From G963422445 sp963422445 (GTDB lineage Bacteria; Pseudomonadota; Alphaproteobacteria; Thalassobaculales; Thalassobaculaceae), in the NCBI GenBank assembly GCA_963422445.2, contig OY729512.2, positions 2,356,001 through 2,420,000 of the forward strand: a stretch of DNA of 64,000 nt, written 5' to 3'. Positions 1 through 9,636 of the stretch are shown piece by piece. Positions within the stretch are counted from its first letter, which is position 1, and every line of letters begins with the position of its first letter. The notes beneath the pieces are model-generated. The model saw only the letters and a program-made list of their open reading frames with translations, was not told the origin of the DNA and did no database searches. A program made the position numbers and the translations under genes.

Positions 1-186
1 GCGGGAAGGAACGGGCCGCACTTTCTCGGTGCCGCCGCACATCGGACAATGAGAGGGCTTACCAGCCGCGCCCCAGCGCTGTTCCTCGAACCACCGTTCG
101 GCGGTGGCGTCATCGGGAAACCGCCCGAACAGCTCTATCAGGATGATCCCCTCGCGATGGCTCTTTCCGGGTGCTTTCTGTGCCAT
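1..186 (-). CDS. IS1595-family (ISXO2-like) transposase, N-terminal part
   Basis: The reading frame starts at an ATG at 186 on the minus strand and runs off the window edge, so only about 62 residues are visible. It begins MAQKAPGKSHREG, continues with a conserved RWFEEQRWG stretch and has one CxxC knuckle (CPMC) of the expected N-terminal zinc ribbon. This arrangement is typical of ISXO2-like IS1595 transposases. It is a different lineage from the element at 312-1370. The 125 bases upstream of the start are AT-rich and hold no gene. Confidence 0.6.
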   Translation of the reverse strand, partial: MAQKAPGKSHREGIILIELFGRFPDDATAERWFEEQRWGAAGKPSHCPMCGGTEKVRPVPSR

Positions 187-316
187 GTCCTATCCACTCT
201 GACATTGATTTGGGGATGGACGGCTGCATATTCAAGTATATAATCCCCAATAGTTTTACGAAATTATAGGGTCACAAAACTTTAATAATGACCATTTGCG
301 CTTTAAATGAAACCGC

Positions 317-1246
317 TTATGCAGATGGCTCCGGTTCGATCAACATGCTGTAGGTAAGGGGTTGTGCATTGGTGGCGAGGCGGAAGAGCGAGCGGAAAGC
401 ATCGTGGCGGGTTTTGCGGCGGTTGAAGCGAAAGACGACCTCATCGAGATCGGCCTGCAGATGCTTGCGGCGCAGCCCGTGGTCGACGCCTCGCGCCCAT
501 CCTTTGAGGTTGGAGAAGACTTGGTGGATCCACGGCAGGACGAGGTGAGCGGCGGTCTTCCCGACGACATGGACATTGTGGGGATCGGCGGGGACCGCAG
601 CGTCGCCGGACCAGCCGTCGGTTTTCGCGATGGCGTCGGGACCGGCGGCGGTTTCGACGAAGTATCCGAGGTCGGCGGCGCCGTAGGAGGAGATTTCGGC
701 CAGCCTCAGGCGGCCCGGGATGTTTCCGTCCCCGAGTTCGATGGCGCCGACGATGAGCATCTTGCCGTCGTGGCTGCGTCCTTGCCCTCCGGTAGGAGGA
801 TCGTCTTTGGTCCGGAATGGAAGGCTGGCCTCGTCGATGTCCACCAGGCCCGACAACGGGTTGCGCTCGGGCTCGACCATGCTGGCGCGCAGCTTGCGGG
901 CGAGCAGCCAAGCGCTGCGGTAAGAGCCGATAGCGAGCTGTTTCTGGAGCTGCAGGGCAGAGATGCCGTTGGAGTGGGTCGCCATCAGGTCGGCGGCCCA
1001 GAACCAGACGGTGAGCGGCAGCTTGCTAGCGTGCAGGATCGTCCCGGCCGTCACCGAGGTCTGCCGGCGGCAGCCGACGCACTCGAAGGTGTGTGCTTTT
1101 CTACGCAGCGCCCATCCCTTTTCATGGCGGCACGTGGGACAGACGAAGCCGTTCGGCCAGCGCATTTCGATCAGCCAGGCGGCGCAGGCGTCATCGTCCG
1201 GAAACATGTGCTGGACGGCGAGGAGGCTGTCAGGGACCTGTTTCAT
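317..1246 (-). CDS. IS1595-family transposase (copy A)
   Basis: This 309-residue DDE-type transposase has an N-terminal zinc ribbon (CPTC about residue 37, CVGC about residue 57) followed by the catalytic core. Recognisable blocks are VDIDEAS with the first acidic residue, KTDGWSGDAA with the second, HQVFSNLKGW, and a C-terminal LDEVVFRFNRR block. The ATG at 1246 was chosen because the copy at 44195-45124 starts at the same residue. An upstream extension would translate the poly-C tract into glycines and is not believable. Compared with the second copy there are about 15 amino-acid differences and no frameshift, so it is probably functional. Confidence 0.9.
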   Translation of the reverse strand: MKQVPDSLLAVQHMFPDDDACAAWLIEMRWPNGFVCPTCRHEKGWALRRKAHTFECVGCRRQTSVTAGTILHASKLPLTVWFWAADLMATHSNGISALQLQKQLAIGSYRSAWLLARKLRASMVEPERNPLSGLVDIDEASLPFRTKDDPPTGGQGRSHDGKMLIVGAIELGDGNIPGRLRLAEISSYGAADLGYFVETAAGPDAIAKTDGWSGDAAVPADPHNVHVVGKTAAHLVLPWIHQVFSNLKGWARGVDHGLRRKHLQADLDEVVFRFNRRKTRHDAFRSLFRLATNAQPLTYSMLIEPEPSA

Positions 1247-1292
1247 GTGGGGGCTCCGTCGGCAGGAACGTATCGGGAGCATTCCACCCGCT

Positions 1293-1315
1293 CCCCCCCC
1301 CCCCCCCCCCCCCCC
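1293..1315. repeat. 23-base C homopolymer
   Basis: There is an unbroken run of 23 C on the plus strand, within the leader of IS1595 copy A, about 47 bases upstream of the transposase start. The equivalent place in copy B is a short mixed purine-rich stretch, so the run is not part of the normal element. It may be replication slippage or a sequencing/assembly artefact. Confidence 0.95.
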
Positions 1316-1370
1316 TAACCTCAACATCTGGTGGCAAACTCTCGCAACCGGAGCCATGTGCATAAGCGGT

Positions 1371-1748
1371 TAAGTGAATATAATTTGCAAAGAGTGAGTT
1401 GTCAATGAAATGTCGACGCATGACAGAATTAATCGCCTTGTACTGATTGAATTTAAAGAAAAGTATAGTGCTGTATCGCAGATGATGAGCTGATCCCGAA
1501 AATCGGGTACTCGAATTTTCCACGCGCGGGGGTGCCCTCGCAGCCCCTTCCCTGCGTTACCAACGCGGGAAAGGGAATCTCTGTGACAGCATTATTGCAA
1601 CTCACGGCGACCATGGAGGAATCCACAGATTTCGCGCTCAACAACCACTGTGGATGAATATCTGTCTCCAGGGGTGTGGAGGGGTCATAAAAGGGCATAG
1701 GGTCTCGCGGTCGTCATCCCGCATTCAGGAGTGAGAGCAGAGACGGGC
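1371..1748. other. Unassigned interval between two insertion sequences
   Basis: About 380 bases separate copy A of the IS1595 element from the IS630 element. Both strands contain only short frames without recognisable family features. I see no convincing promoter or RNA structure. Confidence 0.5.
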
Positions 1749-2930
1749 TAGTGTCCTGTACGCAAAGTTCGTATTGTTAAGGGGGTGGTGTCGATTCGGG
1801 GGGCATGGTGATGCGCCTTTCGGTGGAGATCAAGCTGAGCGCGGACGAGCGCAACGAGCTTGAGCGGCTGGCGCGCGGGCGCAAAGTCTGGCGAGGCCTG
1901 TCCGATCGGGCGCACATCGTGCTGCTGGCGGCCGAAGGGCTTACCAATGTGCAGATTGGGAGCGTGCTGGGCGTGACCAGCCAGACCGCCAGGAAGTGGC
2001 GCAATCGCTTCGCAGAGCATCGTCTTGACGGGCTTGACGACGAGCCGCGCTCCGGCCGTCCCCGGCGCATCGATGACGACGCCGTGGCCGAGGTGGTGCG
2101 CAAGACGCTTGAGGAGAAGCCTCGTGACGCGACCCAATGGAGCACGCGCTCGATGGCGCAGGCGACGGGGTATGCGCCGTCGACGGTCAATCGCATCTGG
2201 CGAGCCTTTTCCCTTCAGCCGCACAGGAGCGAGACCTTCAAGCTCTCGGCAGACCCCTACTTCGTGGACAAGACGCGCGACATCGTGGGGCTCTACGTGG
2301 ACCCGCCGCAGCATGCCATGGTCCTCTGCGTGGACGAGAAATCGCAGGTTCAGGCCCTCGATCGCACCCAGCCGCTGCTGCCGCTGCGCCCGGGGCAGGT
2401 CGAGCGGCGCACTCACGATTACAAGCGCAACGGCACGACCTCGCTCTTCGCAGCCCTTGACGTCGCCACAGGCAAGGTCATCGGACAGTGCTATCGGCGC
2501 CACCGCAGCGTGGAGTTCCGCAAGTTCCTGGATCACGTCGAGGCCAACGTGCCGCCCGACCTCGAGATCCACATCGTCATGGACAACTACTCGACCCACA
2601 AGACGAAGACGATCCGCGACTGGTTCGCCCGGCGACCGCGCTGGCATGTTCACGTCACCCCGACCTCTGCCTCGTGGCTCAACCAAGTCGAGCGCTTCTT
2701 CGCCGATCTGACAGAGAAGCAGATCCGGCGCGGGGTTCACCGATCGACCGTCGAGCTGGAGCAGGCGATCACCGGGTACATCGACACCGTCAACGAGGAC
2801 CCCAAGCCCTTCCGCTGGCACAAGACAGCCGATGAAATCCTGGCGTCCATCAAGCGCTTCTGCCTCAGGACCCTCGAAACCGCTGCAGCCGCAACATCAT
2901 AACGGTACGAACTTTGGAATCAGGACACTA
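1749..2930 (+). mobile_element. IS630-family insertion sequence
   Basis: The ends are TAGTGTCCTG at 1749 and CAGGACACTA at 2930. The repeats continue inward to AAAGTTCGTA, giving about 25-bp imperfect inverted repeats with a four-base mismatched block. Each end carries the TA dinucleotide that IS630/Tc1-type elements duplicate on insertion. One intact transposase fills the element. Confidence 0.9.
1805..2902 (+). CDS. IS630-family transposase
   Basis: The 365-residue protein has an N-terminal helix-turn-helix region (LTNVQIGSVLGVTSQTARKW, about residues 46-65) and a second winged-helix segment. A DDE_3 catalytic core follows: the triad is visible as CVDEKSQ (about residue 177), HIVMDNYSTHK (about 258) and WLNQVERFFADL (about 295). 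The length is normal and the frame is unbroken, so the element could be active. The start is the first ATG after the left repeat. The next methionine, two codons on, is also possible. Confidence 0.93.
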   Translation: MVMRLSVEIKLSADERNELERLARGRKVWRGLSDRAHIVLLAAEGLTNVQIGSVLGVTSQTARKWRNRFAEHRLDGLDDEPRSGRPRRIDDDAVAEVVRKTLEEKPRDATQWSTRSMAQATGYAPSTVNRIWRAFSLQPHRSETFKLSADPYFVDKTRDIVGLYVDPPQHAMVLCVDEKSQVQALDRTQPLLPLRPGQVERRTHDYKRNGTTSLFAALDVATGKVIGQCYRRHRSVEFRKFLDHVEANVPPDLEIHIVMDNYSTHKTKTIRDWFARRPRWHVHVTPTSASWLNQVERFFADLTEKQIRRGVHRSTVELEQAITGYIDTVNEDPKPFRWHKTADEILASIKRFCLRTLETAAAATS

Positions 2931-3078
2931 GAGTGGCCTTTTGTCAGTAAAACACATTGACGGCGAGATGAGCTTGGCAGTGAGTCAGCCGAGATGATGA
3001 TAGACAGCGTCCGGTTCCTGCCGTCTAATGGCAGCATCGGCTGCGCGGTCGAGGTTATCGCAATCAGGAGACTTTGGC

Positions 3079-3915
3079 ATGGATATCGGTGTTTTCATCT
3101 TCGATACGGATTACAGCATTGCAATCGACGGGCTGGCCCGGGCGCTTGAAGAGCGCGGTTTCGAGTCGCTCTTCGTTCCGGAGCATACGCACATCCCGAC
3201 CAGCCGGAAATCCCCGTTTCCGGGTGGTGGCGAACTGCCGAAAGAATACGCCCATACCCATGATCCTTTCGTCTCCCTGTCTTTCGCAGCGGCGGTTACC
3301 GAGAAACTCAAGGTCGGGACCGGAATTTGCCTGGTTCCGCAGCGGGAACCGATTGTCACGGCCAAGGCGATCGCCAGTCTCGACATGATGTCGAACGGAC
3401 GATTCGTCCTCGGGATGGGAGGCGGTTGGAACGTTGACGAAATGGAACATCATGGCGCGACCTACAAGACGCGTTTCGCGATCGTGAAGGAACATGTACT
3501 TGCCATGAAGGCATTGTGGACAGAGGAGGCGGGTTCGTTCCACGGCGAGCATGTGAGTTTCGAGAAAAGCTGGGCCTACCCGAAACCGGTTCAGAAGCCG
3601 CATCCGCCGCTCTTGATGGGCGGCGAAAGCGATCACACGCTGCGCCGTGTTGTCGATTATTGCGACGGCTGGTTTCCGCGTGCCCGCGGCGGCTTCGATC
3701 CGCAGGCGAGCATGGATCGCCTGCGGGCCATGGCCGATGAAGCCGGTCGTGACATGTCGACGTTGTCGGTCAGTGTGTTCGGGGCGCCGTCCGATCCTCA
3801 GGTTCTCGAGAGCTATGCACAGGCCGGTATCGACCGGGCACTTCTCAGATTGCCCTCGGAAGACCGGGATACGGTGATCGGAATACTCGACAAGAAGGCG
3901 AAACTTCTCGGATAG
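3079..3915 (+). CDS. Luciferase-like (LLM-class) flavin or F420-dependent oxidoreductase
   Basis: This 278-residue protein has the bacterial-luciferase TIM-barrel pattern. It starts MDIGVFIFDTDYS, with GFESLFVPEHTHIP after the first strand, KVGTGICLVPQREPI in the middle, GRFVLGMGGGWNVDE, and a C-terminal PHPPLLMGG segment. It most resembles the TIGR03619-type F420-dependent subfamily, whose substrates are mostly unknown. F420 or FMN use cannot be told from sequence alone. The ATG at 3079 follows an AGGAG ribosome site 8 bases upstream. An upstream in-frame ATG at 3028 has no such site. It lies just downstream of the IS630 element and stands alone. Confidence 0.85.
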   Translation: MDIGVFIFDTDYSIAIDGLARALEERGFESLFVPEHTHIPTSRKSPFPGGGELPKEYAHTHDPFVSLSFAAAVTEKLKVGTGICLVPQREPIVTAKAIASLDMMSNGRFVLGMGGGWNVDEMEHHGATYKTRFAIVKEHVLAMKALWTEEAGSFHGEHVSFEKSWAYPKPVQKPHPPLLMGGESDHTLRRVVDYCDGWFPRARGGFDPQASMDRLRAMADEAGRDMSTLSVSVFGAPSDPQVLESYAQAGIDRALLRLPSEDRDTVIGILDKKAKLLG

Positions 3916-4022
3916 GACCAGACCTTGGCGGTATCGCGATCCGATCGCAGCGTTGACGCATCGTCGCCAACCAATTTGAGCTTCGTAGTATTGTTGTCAT
4001 CCTTTTCGGTAGGATGGATGAC

Positions 4023-5438
4023 ATGAGACGGTACCGAAGCACCAAGATCGTCGCGACCATGGGACCCGCGACCATGGGCACCGATACCATGCAGCGCCTG
4101 TTCGAGGCTGGCGTTGACGTGTTTCGTCTGAACTTCAGCCACGGAAGGCACGAGGATCATCGGGCAATCTACGAAACCATTCGCGGTCTCGAAGCGGACC
4201 TGAGACATCCAGTTTCGATCATGGCCGATCTGCAGGGACCAAAACTGCGGATCGGTACGTTTCGGGATGAGTCTGTCGAACTTGTAACCGGTCAGCAGTT
4301 CCGGCTTGATCTTTTGGACGCGCCCGGAACCGGCAAGCGGGTCTGCCTGCCGCACCGGGAGATCTTTGACGCGGCCAATCCGGGCATGGATTTGCTGCTT
4401 GATGATGGTCGTATCCGCCTGCAGATCCGCAATGTCACTGATTCGGTTCTGGAAACTGAAGTCATAACCGGTGGTGTGCTGTCCAACCGCAAGGGCGTCA
4501 ATGTTCCGAACGTGATGATTGGTCTTTCATCGCTGAGCGCGAAGGACCGGGCCGATCTGGATTTTGCCCTCGATCTCGGTGTTGACTGGATTGCCCTCTC
4601 CTTCGTTCAGCGGCCGGAAGATGTTGCAGAGGCGCGGCGGTTGATCGGTAGGCGCGCTTCGGTCATCACCAAACTCGAAAAACCCGCGGCAATCGAACAT
4701 CTGAACGAATTGGTTGAATTGAGCGATGCCGTCATGGTGGCGCGCGGCGACCTCGGTGTCGAGTTGCCGCCGGAGAAGGTGCCCGGGCTCCAGAAGATGA
4801 TCGTGAAACTCTGTCGGCAACTCGGCAAGCCGGTGGTGGTCGCGACGCAGATGCTGGATTCCATGATTTCGTCGCCGGCACCGACCAGGGCCGAAGCGTC
4901 CGATGTCGCGACTGCGGTCTATGATTCCGCCGACGCGGTGATGCTTTCGGCGGAGACCGCCTCCGGAGGGTATCCGGTCGAAGCGGTCGAGATGATGAAT
5001 CGCATCATCCAGGAGGTCGAAAGTGACCGGATCTACCATGCGATATCGAAGGCGAGCCACGAGCCGCCGGAGCCCACGGTGTCCGACGCGATCACACTGG
5101 CGGCCCGTCAGGTGGCACACACGATCAGCGCCAACTGCATCGTTACCTATACGACGTCGGGATCGACCACACTCAGGGCCGCGCGCGAACGGCCGCATGT
5201 TCCAATCCTCTGTATAACCTCGAATCTGTGGACGGCCCGGCAATTGTCGATGGCCTGGGGTGTACACGGCGTTCACATCCCGAATGAGGAGCGGTTCTCC
5301 GAGGTCGTCAAACGCGCGGTGGCGATTGCCCGGTCCGAAGGCTTCGCGATTTCCGGCGACAAGATCGTGATCACAGCCGGTGTGCCGATGGGCACGCCCG
5401 GGTCGACCAACGTGCTGCGGGTTGAACGCGTCCCCTGA
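4023..5438 (+). CDS. pyk: Pyruvate kinase
   Basis: The enzyme converts phosphoenolpyruvate and ADP to pyruvate and ATP in the last step of glycolysis. The 471-residue length and all hallmark blocks fit: FRLNFSHG near residue 37, the active-site segment SVITKLEKP with its catalytic lysine, MVARGDLGVELP, VVATQMLDSM, and AVMLSAETASGGYP. A C-terminal allosteric domain follows and is intact. The ATG at 4023 sits a good distance from AGGA at 4011. An in-frame ATG at 4014 overlaps that site and is less likely. No partner genes are coupled to it. Confidence 0.95.
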   Translation: MRRYRSTKIVATMGPATMGTDTMQRLFEAGVDVFRLNFSHGRHEDHRAIYETIRGLEADLRHPVSIMADLQGPKLRIGTFRDESVELVTGQQFRLDLLDAPGTGKRVCLPHREIFDAANPGMDLLLDDGRIRLQIRNVTDSVLETEVITGGVLSNRKGVNVPNVMIGLSSLSAKDRADLDFALDLGVDWIALSFVQRPEDVAEARRLIGRRASVITKLEKPAAIEHLNELVELSDAVMVARGDLGVELPPEKVPGLQKMIVKLCRQLGKPVVVATQMLDSMISSPAPTRAEASDVATAVYDSADAVMLSAETASGGYPVEAVEMMNRIIQEVESDRIYHAISKASHEPPEPTVSDAITLAARQVAHTISANCIVTYTTSGSTTLRAARERPHVPILCITSNLWTARQLSMAWGVHGVHIPNEERFSEVVKRAVAIARSEGFAISGDKIVITAGVPMGTPGSTNVLRVERVP

Positions 5439-5544
5439 GCGTTCAGCCGGACTCGGGTACGCCCGAAAGCCGTGGCAGGCGGCGATGCCTGGCCGGAAGA
5501 ACAGGGCTTGCGCGTTTCGGCTGCTGGCGGCAACGCCCTGCCGT

Positions 5545-7258
5545 CTACACGAAACGTTTTTCAAGCGTGCTCCGGACGCTTTCATGCGCCATGAGGACCA
5601 CAAGGCTTCTTGCCCTCGACATCCGACATAGAGAAGTGGCCTCGGCCCGTCCGTAATTTCCTTGTCGACATTGACAATTATGATCAAGGCGCTTTCCAGA
5701 TCCTTGAAGGAATGAATCGTGGAAAGCCTCAGGACATTATCCGCCGCGTCGTCCATTTGGGACAAGTTCATGATTGGAAATCCCGCAATGCCCGTCACAT
5801 CGGCCAGACTGGTTTTTTCCTGGACCCGGGCATCAGGATCACGATGTCAGCAACCGGGATTTCATCCTTGACAAGTCCCCTGACCGTTTCCGGTAGGACA
5901 CGCGACACGTCCTCCGGCTCCTTGCAGTGTTCGCGTTCGACCGAAAGGCCGAGCGTATCTCGCCAGATATCCGGCGCATTCCCGAAGCCGGTAACGCTCG
6001 CGGTGGCCTTGGCGATCTGCGGCGTGTTTCGGCAATTCGTTTTCAGTTTATACCGCACGAAACTCTTTCTGCAGGAGGCGAGTACGGCTCGGGAGAAGCC
6101 TCGTCATGATAGATATTCTGCTGCGTAAAGTCTCCGAAAAGCCCCACCGGTCGTCGGACAGCGGTCCTGAAACAGCGAGATTCAGAACGGCGCGCATGTC
6201 CGCCTTGCGGAGATCGTGGGCCTCGTCGATCACGAGCACATCGAATTGGGGCCGCTTTCATCAAGGGCAGTCGTTCCGAACAGTGGATAGCATTGAACAA
6301 TGATCCGGCATCCCCGCTGTCCAGGATTCGTTTTTCTTCATTCTCGCTCCTCGGAGACGCTGCTCTTGAGAATGAAATCCCTTACCACGCCGTGCCATGT
6401 GCCGGCTGTGATCCTGGCCGCCGCCGTCTGCTGCCGCAATCTCTCACTCAGGAGGCGGTTGTAGCAGACGAGGATCGACCCGCTGTCCGTCCAGGGCCGC
6501 GCGCTATTCGCTGGCGAGAGCGGTCTTGCCCGTCCCCGCAGCGCCTTCGAAAAGATAACGGTCATTGTTCGCGAGCTGGTCGACAGTCGTATTGCTGCTC
6601 CGCCAGGTGCAGCAGCTTGTCCTCGATGCGTTCGACGGATATTGATTTTGCCTCGACGATGTCGAAGTTCGAACGGGAAAAACCCCGGATTGCTCCCACT
6701 TCACGGGGGCCGGGGAGACTCTCGCCATGCCCGGGCTGCCGGAACCGGAGGTGGTCGCGCGCGAGTGTCATGAGCGGTTTCGAGATCGGACTCTTGAGGT
6801 CGTCGGAATTCATGAAATCGAAGCGTTCGTATTCGGGTGACGTTACGGAAAATGTCAGGTCGGGAAACGCCACGGCAGACGTGATCAGGCACCAGCTTTC
6901 CGGAGCACGGGATCAGAAATGCCCGGCAATCAAGTCTTTCAACGCGAACATCGCGCGCACCTGAATGAACGGGCTTCGTTTGAGGGGATTGTGCGTCCAT
7001 GACGGTCTTTCGACGACCAGAGCCCGCCCTCGCACGAGATGCGGCCGCCCTTCATCTCGATGAAGACGATTCCCTCTTTGGGAATCACGACGACAAAATC
7101 GATTTCTGTGTAGGGACCGGGCGCCGCTGCGAAAGCCCCAGCGAGTGGAAGACGATCCAGCCTTCGGCTTCCGGATCTTCTCCGAACATATCAAAGACCC
7201 GTTGTTCAGCCGGGCTGGTCTTGTCGTCACGGATATGGGAAGGGATCATCGTTGCCAT
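5545..7258 (-). pseudogene. NERD-domain UvrD-like helicase, frameshifted pseudogene
   Basis: Joining frames on the minus strand gives about 570 codons of a NERD-helicase. The order is MATMIPSHIRDDKTSPAEQ at the start (7258), the NERD core EIDFVVVIPKEGIVFIEMKG (about 7100), FPDLTFSV, the Walker A block FEGAAGTGKTALA (about 6515), VIDEAHDLRKADMR (about 6220), FGDFTQQNIYHD, NCRNTPQIA (about 6035), the UvrD-type TIHSFKDLES (about 5715) and LLYVG, then ARSLVVLMAHESVRSTLEK ending at TAG 5545. The reading frame changes about nine times and a TGA lies at 6913-6915. NERD proteins are linked to DNA processing and often lie near defence genes. It is either an old pseudogene or a badly sequenced stretch. 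Confidence 0.85.
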
Positions 7259-7524
7259 TCGGAATGCTCCGTCAGAACGCATGCGGTCAAGAGCCGGTCA
7301 CCGCGACGACGAGCATCGGCGCGCGGCACGAAGTCATCATCATGCCGGATTGAACTGGAGACCAGGTCAAGCACCCGAGCATGGGGACTTTGCCGTCGTT
7401 CCGAGTGTGGGCGAAACGCGGCTGTTCTCAAACCGGATCGTGGCGGGTGGCATTGTCCTCATTAGCGCGGCGAGCCCGGCTCGCGCGATCCGGACCCGCG
7501 GGATCGGATCTGTCCAGTCAGGCG

Positions 7525-9636
7525 TCACGTGCCTTCGCGGTGCCAGGCGATGATTGCAAGGCCGAGGATCAGGAGCAAGGCGAGTAGGCCGGGCAAGAGC
7601 GGAGCCGACGCGACGCCAGTCACCACATAATCCTCATTCGCTCTCAGACCAATCCAGTTCTGCCCGGCCGTCGCCCGCCCGGCCCGAACCCGGCGCAGAT
7701 CAGGCAGGCCATCTTCGATGGCCCAGTGCAGGCCGCCGCCCGTGGCCTCGACGGCCGGCATCAGTATGGAGTCGGCAGTGCGCAAATCGTCGTATTCGAC
7801 TGGCTTGAGGACTCCGACAGCAGCAAGCCTGATCCGGTCATTATCACTGAAACGATGCAGCCCGACTTGATCGGTTTCAAATTGCGCCGACGACCGTCCG
7901 GGTCCTTGCCGTGACAACACGCGGACCACCGTGGTGCCGTCCGGCTTTGTCATGGTGATATCCGGGAGATCATTGTCGAGCGCCCAACGCCGTACCCTGA
8001 TACGCGTTGCATCAACGGACACCTGGAGCTGATCTTCCTCAAGATCGGGCTCCTTCATCAACCAGTGCGCGGTCCGGCGCAGCATCTCCGCCTGAGGGCC
8101 TCCGCCCTCATACCCCCGGCTCCAGAGCCAGATATGGTCTGACAGAAGGTGCGCGACCCGGCCTTTGCCAACCCGGTCGAGAATCAGGACCGGGCGCTCG
8201 CCCGGCCCGTCAATCAGAACGACTCCGCGTTTCTGATCGGCGTCGACCAGCCGCAGCCAACGCCCCCAACTCGCGGCCTCAACTCGCTTGCCAACGCTGT
8301 CGACTCGGCCGCCGCCGGGCAGGTCGACCGTCACCGGGTGCCGGAACCCGATGTCCGTCACCCGCGGCCGGTATCCGCCATTGGTGACCGCACCGGTTGG
8401 CGTTGCCGGCAGAATGGCGCCGAGCGGAGTCCGAGTCAGGCTGAGATGACCGGAAAAAGTCGGGCCGGAGGCCTCCAGAAATGCGCCACCTTCCTTTACG
8501 TAATTGACAATGTTGCTGAGATAGTTGCGGGCAAGAACCCCGCGCCGGCGGTACCGATCGAAGACGATGAGATCGAAATCCGGCAGGTTGAGTTCGAACA
8601 GTTCCTTGATCGGGAACGGAATCAGGGACAATTCCTGAACCGGCGTGCCGTCCTGTTTCTCCGGCGGGCGCAGAATGGTGAAATGCACCAGATCAACCGA
8701 CGGGTCGGATTTGAGGATATTGCGCCAGGTGCGTTCACCGGAATGTGGCGCACCGGATACCAACAGGACCCGCAACCGGTCGCGCACGCCGCTGATGGCT
8801 TGCACGGCCTGATTGTTGATGAGACTGAGTTCACCCGAGCGAGGACCCGCAACCAGTTCGACAATGGTCTCGCCAGCATGATCGAGCGGGACCGTGAAAC
8901 TGTGCGAACGATTGGCCGGAACGGTCAGAGTGCCGCTTTCGATGCCGTCGACGCGGAACCCTATTGAGACCGGCTCGCCGTCGCCACTGTCCGGATCGTC
9001 GACGCGTATGGTCATTTTCACGTCACGGCCGACCATGCCGAAGGTCGGGGCATGGTCGATCCGCAAGCGCCGGTCGGTCTCATGACGCCGTCCGGTCAGT
9101 ATGACATGGAAAGGCGTCGGCAGATTGCCGCGCGCTATGGCTCGTTTCGCATCATGGACCTGGCCGTCCGTGATGGTGATAACGCCGGCGAGACGGTCAC
9201 GTGGAATTTCCCCAATGACCCGATCCAAGGTCCGGAACAAGTCGGTTCCCTGGCGGAGCGCGTCGTCAGCTCCCCCTGAACGGGCCCCGCGTACCGTGAC
9301 TGTGCGAACCTCGAGATCGGCCATGCCGTCCAGCGCTGTCAGGATGTGGCGCCGCGCCATCGCGCTTGTTTCCGGCCGGTCACCGATCATCTGGCTCGCA
9401 CTCTCGTCAACCGCGATCACGGCAATGTCGGGTTTTGTTTCACGCTGCTCCTGGACCAGGGTCGGATTGGCCAGAACGCCAGCGAGGATGATGAACACGG
9501 TCAGGCGGCAGACGCTGCCGGTCGCTCGCCGCCACACCCCCAGAAGACTCAGGATCAGGGCCGAGGTGCTGATCAGGGCCAATACGAGCCACGGGATCAA
9601 GGGATCGAAAACGATGTTCACGGCACCCAGCGTCAT
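7525..9636 (-). CDS. Membrane-anchored VWA/GATase1-like protein of the MoxR-DUF58 cluster
   Basis: This 703-residue protein starts with two hydrophobic segments (about residues 11-33 and 40-58) and ends with a transmembrane helix around LLALLLILGLAIIAW. Its large soluble part therefore faces the periplasm. Residues 69-85 contain VDESAS, which fits the DxSxS start of a von Willebrand A metal site. Later comes a class I glutamine-amidotransferase-like fold (FDLIVFDRY, YVKEGGAFLEASG) without an obvious catalytic cysteine. The start ATG overlaps the stop of the DUF4159 gene by four bases. Together with MoxR, DUF58 and DUF4159 it forms a conserved alphaproteobacterial set, related to Bat systems, whose biochemical role is not known. 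Confidence 0.75.
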   Translation of the reverse strand: MTLGAVNIVFDPLIPWLVLALISTSALILSLLGVWRRATGSVCRLTVFIILAGVLANPTLVQEQRETKPDIAVIAVDESASQMIGDRPETSAMARRHILTALDGMADLEVRTVTVRGARSGGADDALRQGTDLFRTLDRVIGEIPRDRLAGVITITDGQVHDAKRAIARGNLPTPFHVILTGRRHETDRRLRIDHAPTFGMVGRDVKMTIRVDDPDSGDGEPVSIGFRVDGIESGTLTVPANRSHSFTVPLDHAGETIVELVAGPRSGELSLINNQAVQAISGVRDRLRVLLVSGAPHSGERTWRNILKSDPSVDLVHFTILRPPEKQDGTPVQELSLIPFPIKELFELNLPDFDLIVFDRYRRRGVLARNYLSNIVNYVKEGGAFLEASGPTFSGHLSLTRTPLGAILPATPTGAVTNGGYRPRVTDIGFRHPVTVDLPGGGRVDSVGKRVEAASWGRWLRLVDADQKRGVVLIDGPGERPVLILDRVGKGRVAHLLSDHIWLWSRGYEGGGPQAEMLRRTAHWLMKEPDLEEDQLQVSVDATRIRVRRWALDNDLPDITMTKPDGTTVVRVLSRQGPGRSSAQFETDQVGLHRFSDNDRIRLAAVGVLKPVEYDDLRTADSILMPAVEATGGGLHWAIEDGLPDLRRVRAGRATAGQNWIGLRANEDYVVTGVASAPLLPGLLALLLILGLAIIAWHREGT

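Larger units (their letters stand above)
312..1370 (-). mobile_element. IS1595-family insertion sequence, copy A
   Basis: The element is bounded by inverted repeats that read ACCGCTTATGCA inward from each end with one mismatch (ACCGCTTATGCAGATGG against ACCGCTTATGCACATGG). The flanking 8-mers are TAAATGAA on the left and TAAGTGAA on the right, a target duplication with one mismatch. It carries one transposase gene on the minus strand. A second copy with perfect duplications lies at 44080-45129. Copy A differs by a 23-base C run in its leader. Confidence 0.88.

Noticed and set aside
362..1318. Long plus-strand frame over the IS1595 transposase, ending in a proline run
   Set aside because: It is the antisense of a clearly recognisable transposase, and its polyproline tail is the translated C homopolymer.
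1748..2821. 357-codon minus-strand frame over the IS630 transposase
   Set aside because: It mirrors the conserved transposase on the plus strand, is rich in Arg and His as expected for a GC-rich antisense frame, and has no family features.
4527..5798. 423-codon minus-strand frame covering pyk and the end of the helicase pseudogene
   Set aside because: Only its first 60 codons (LSTIHSFKDLES to LLYVG) are real helicase sequence. The rest is antisense of pyruvate kinase.
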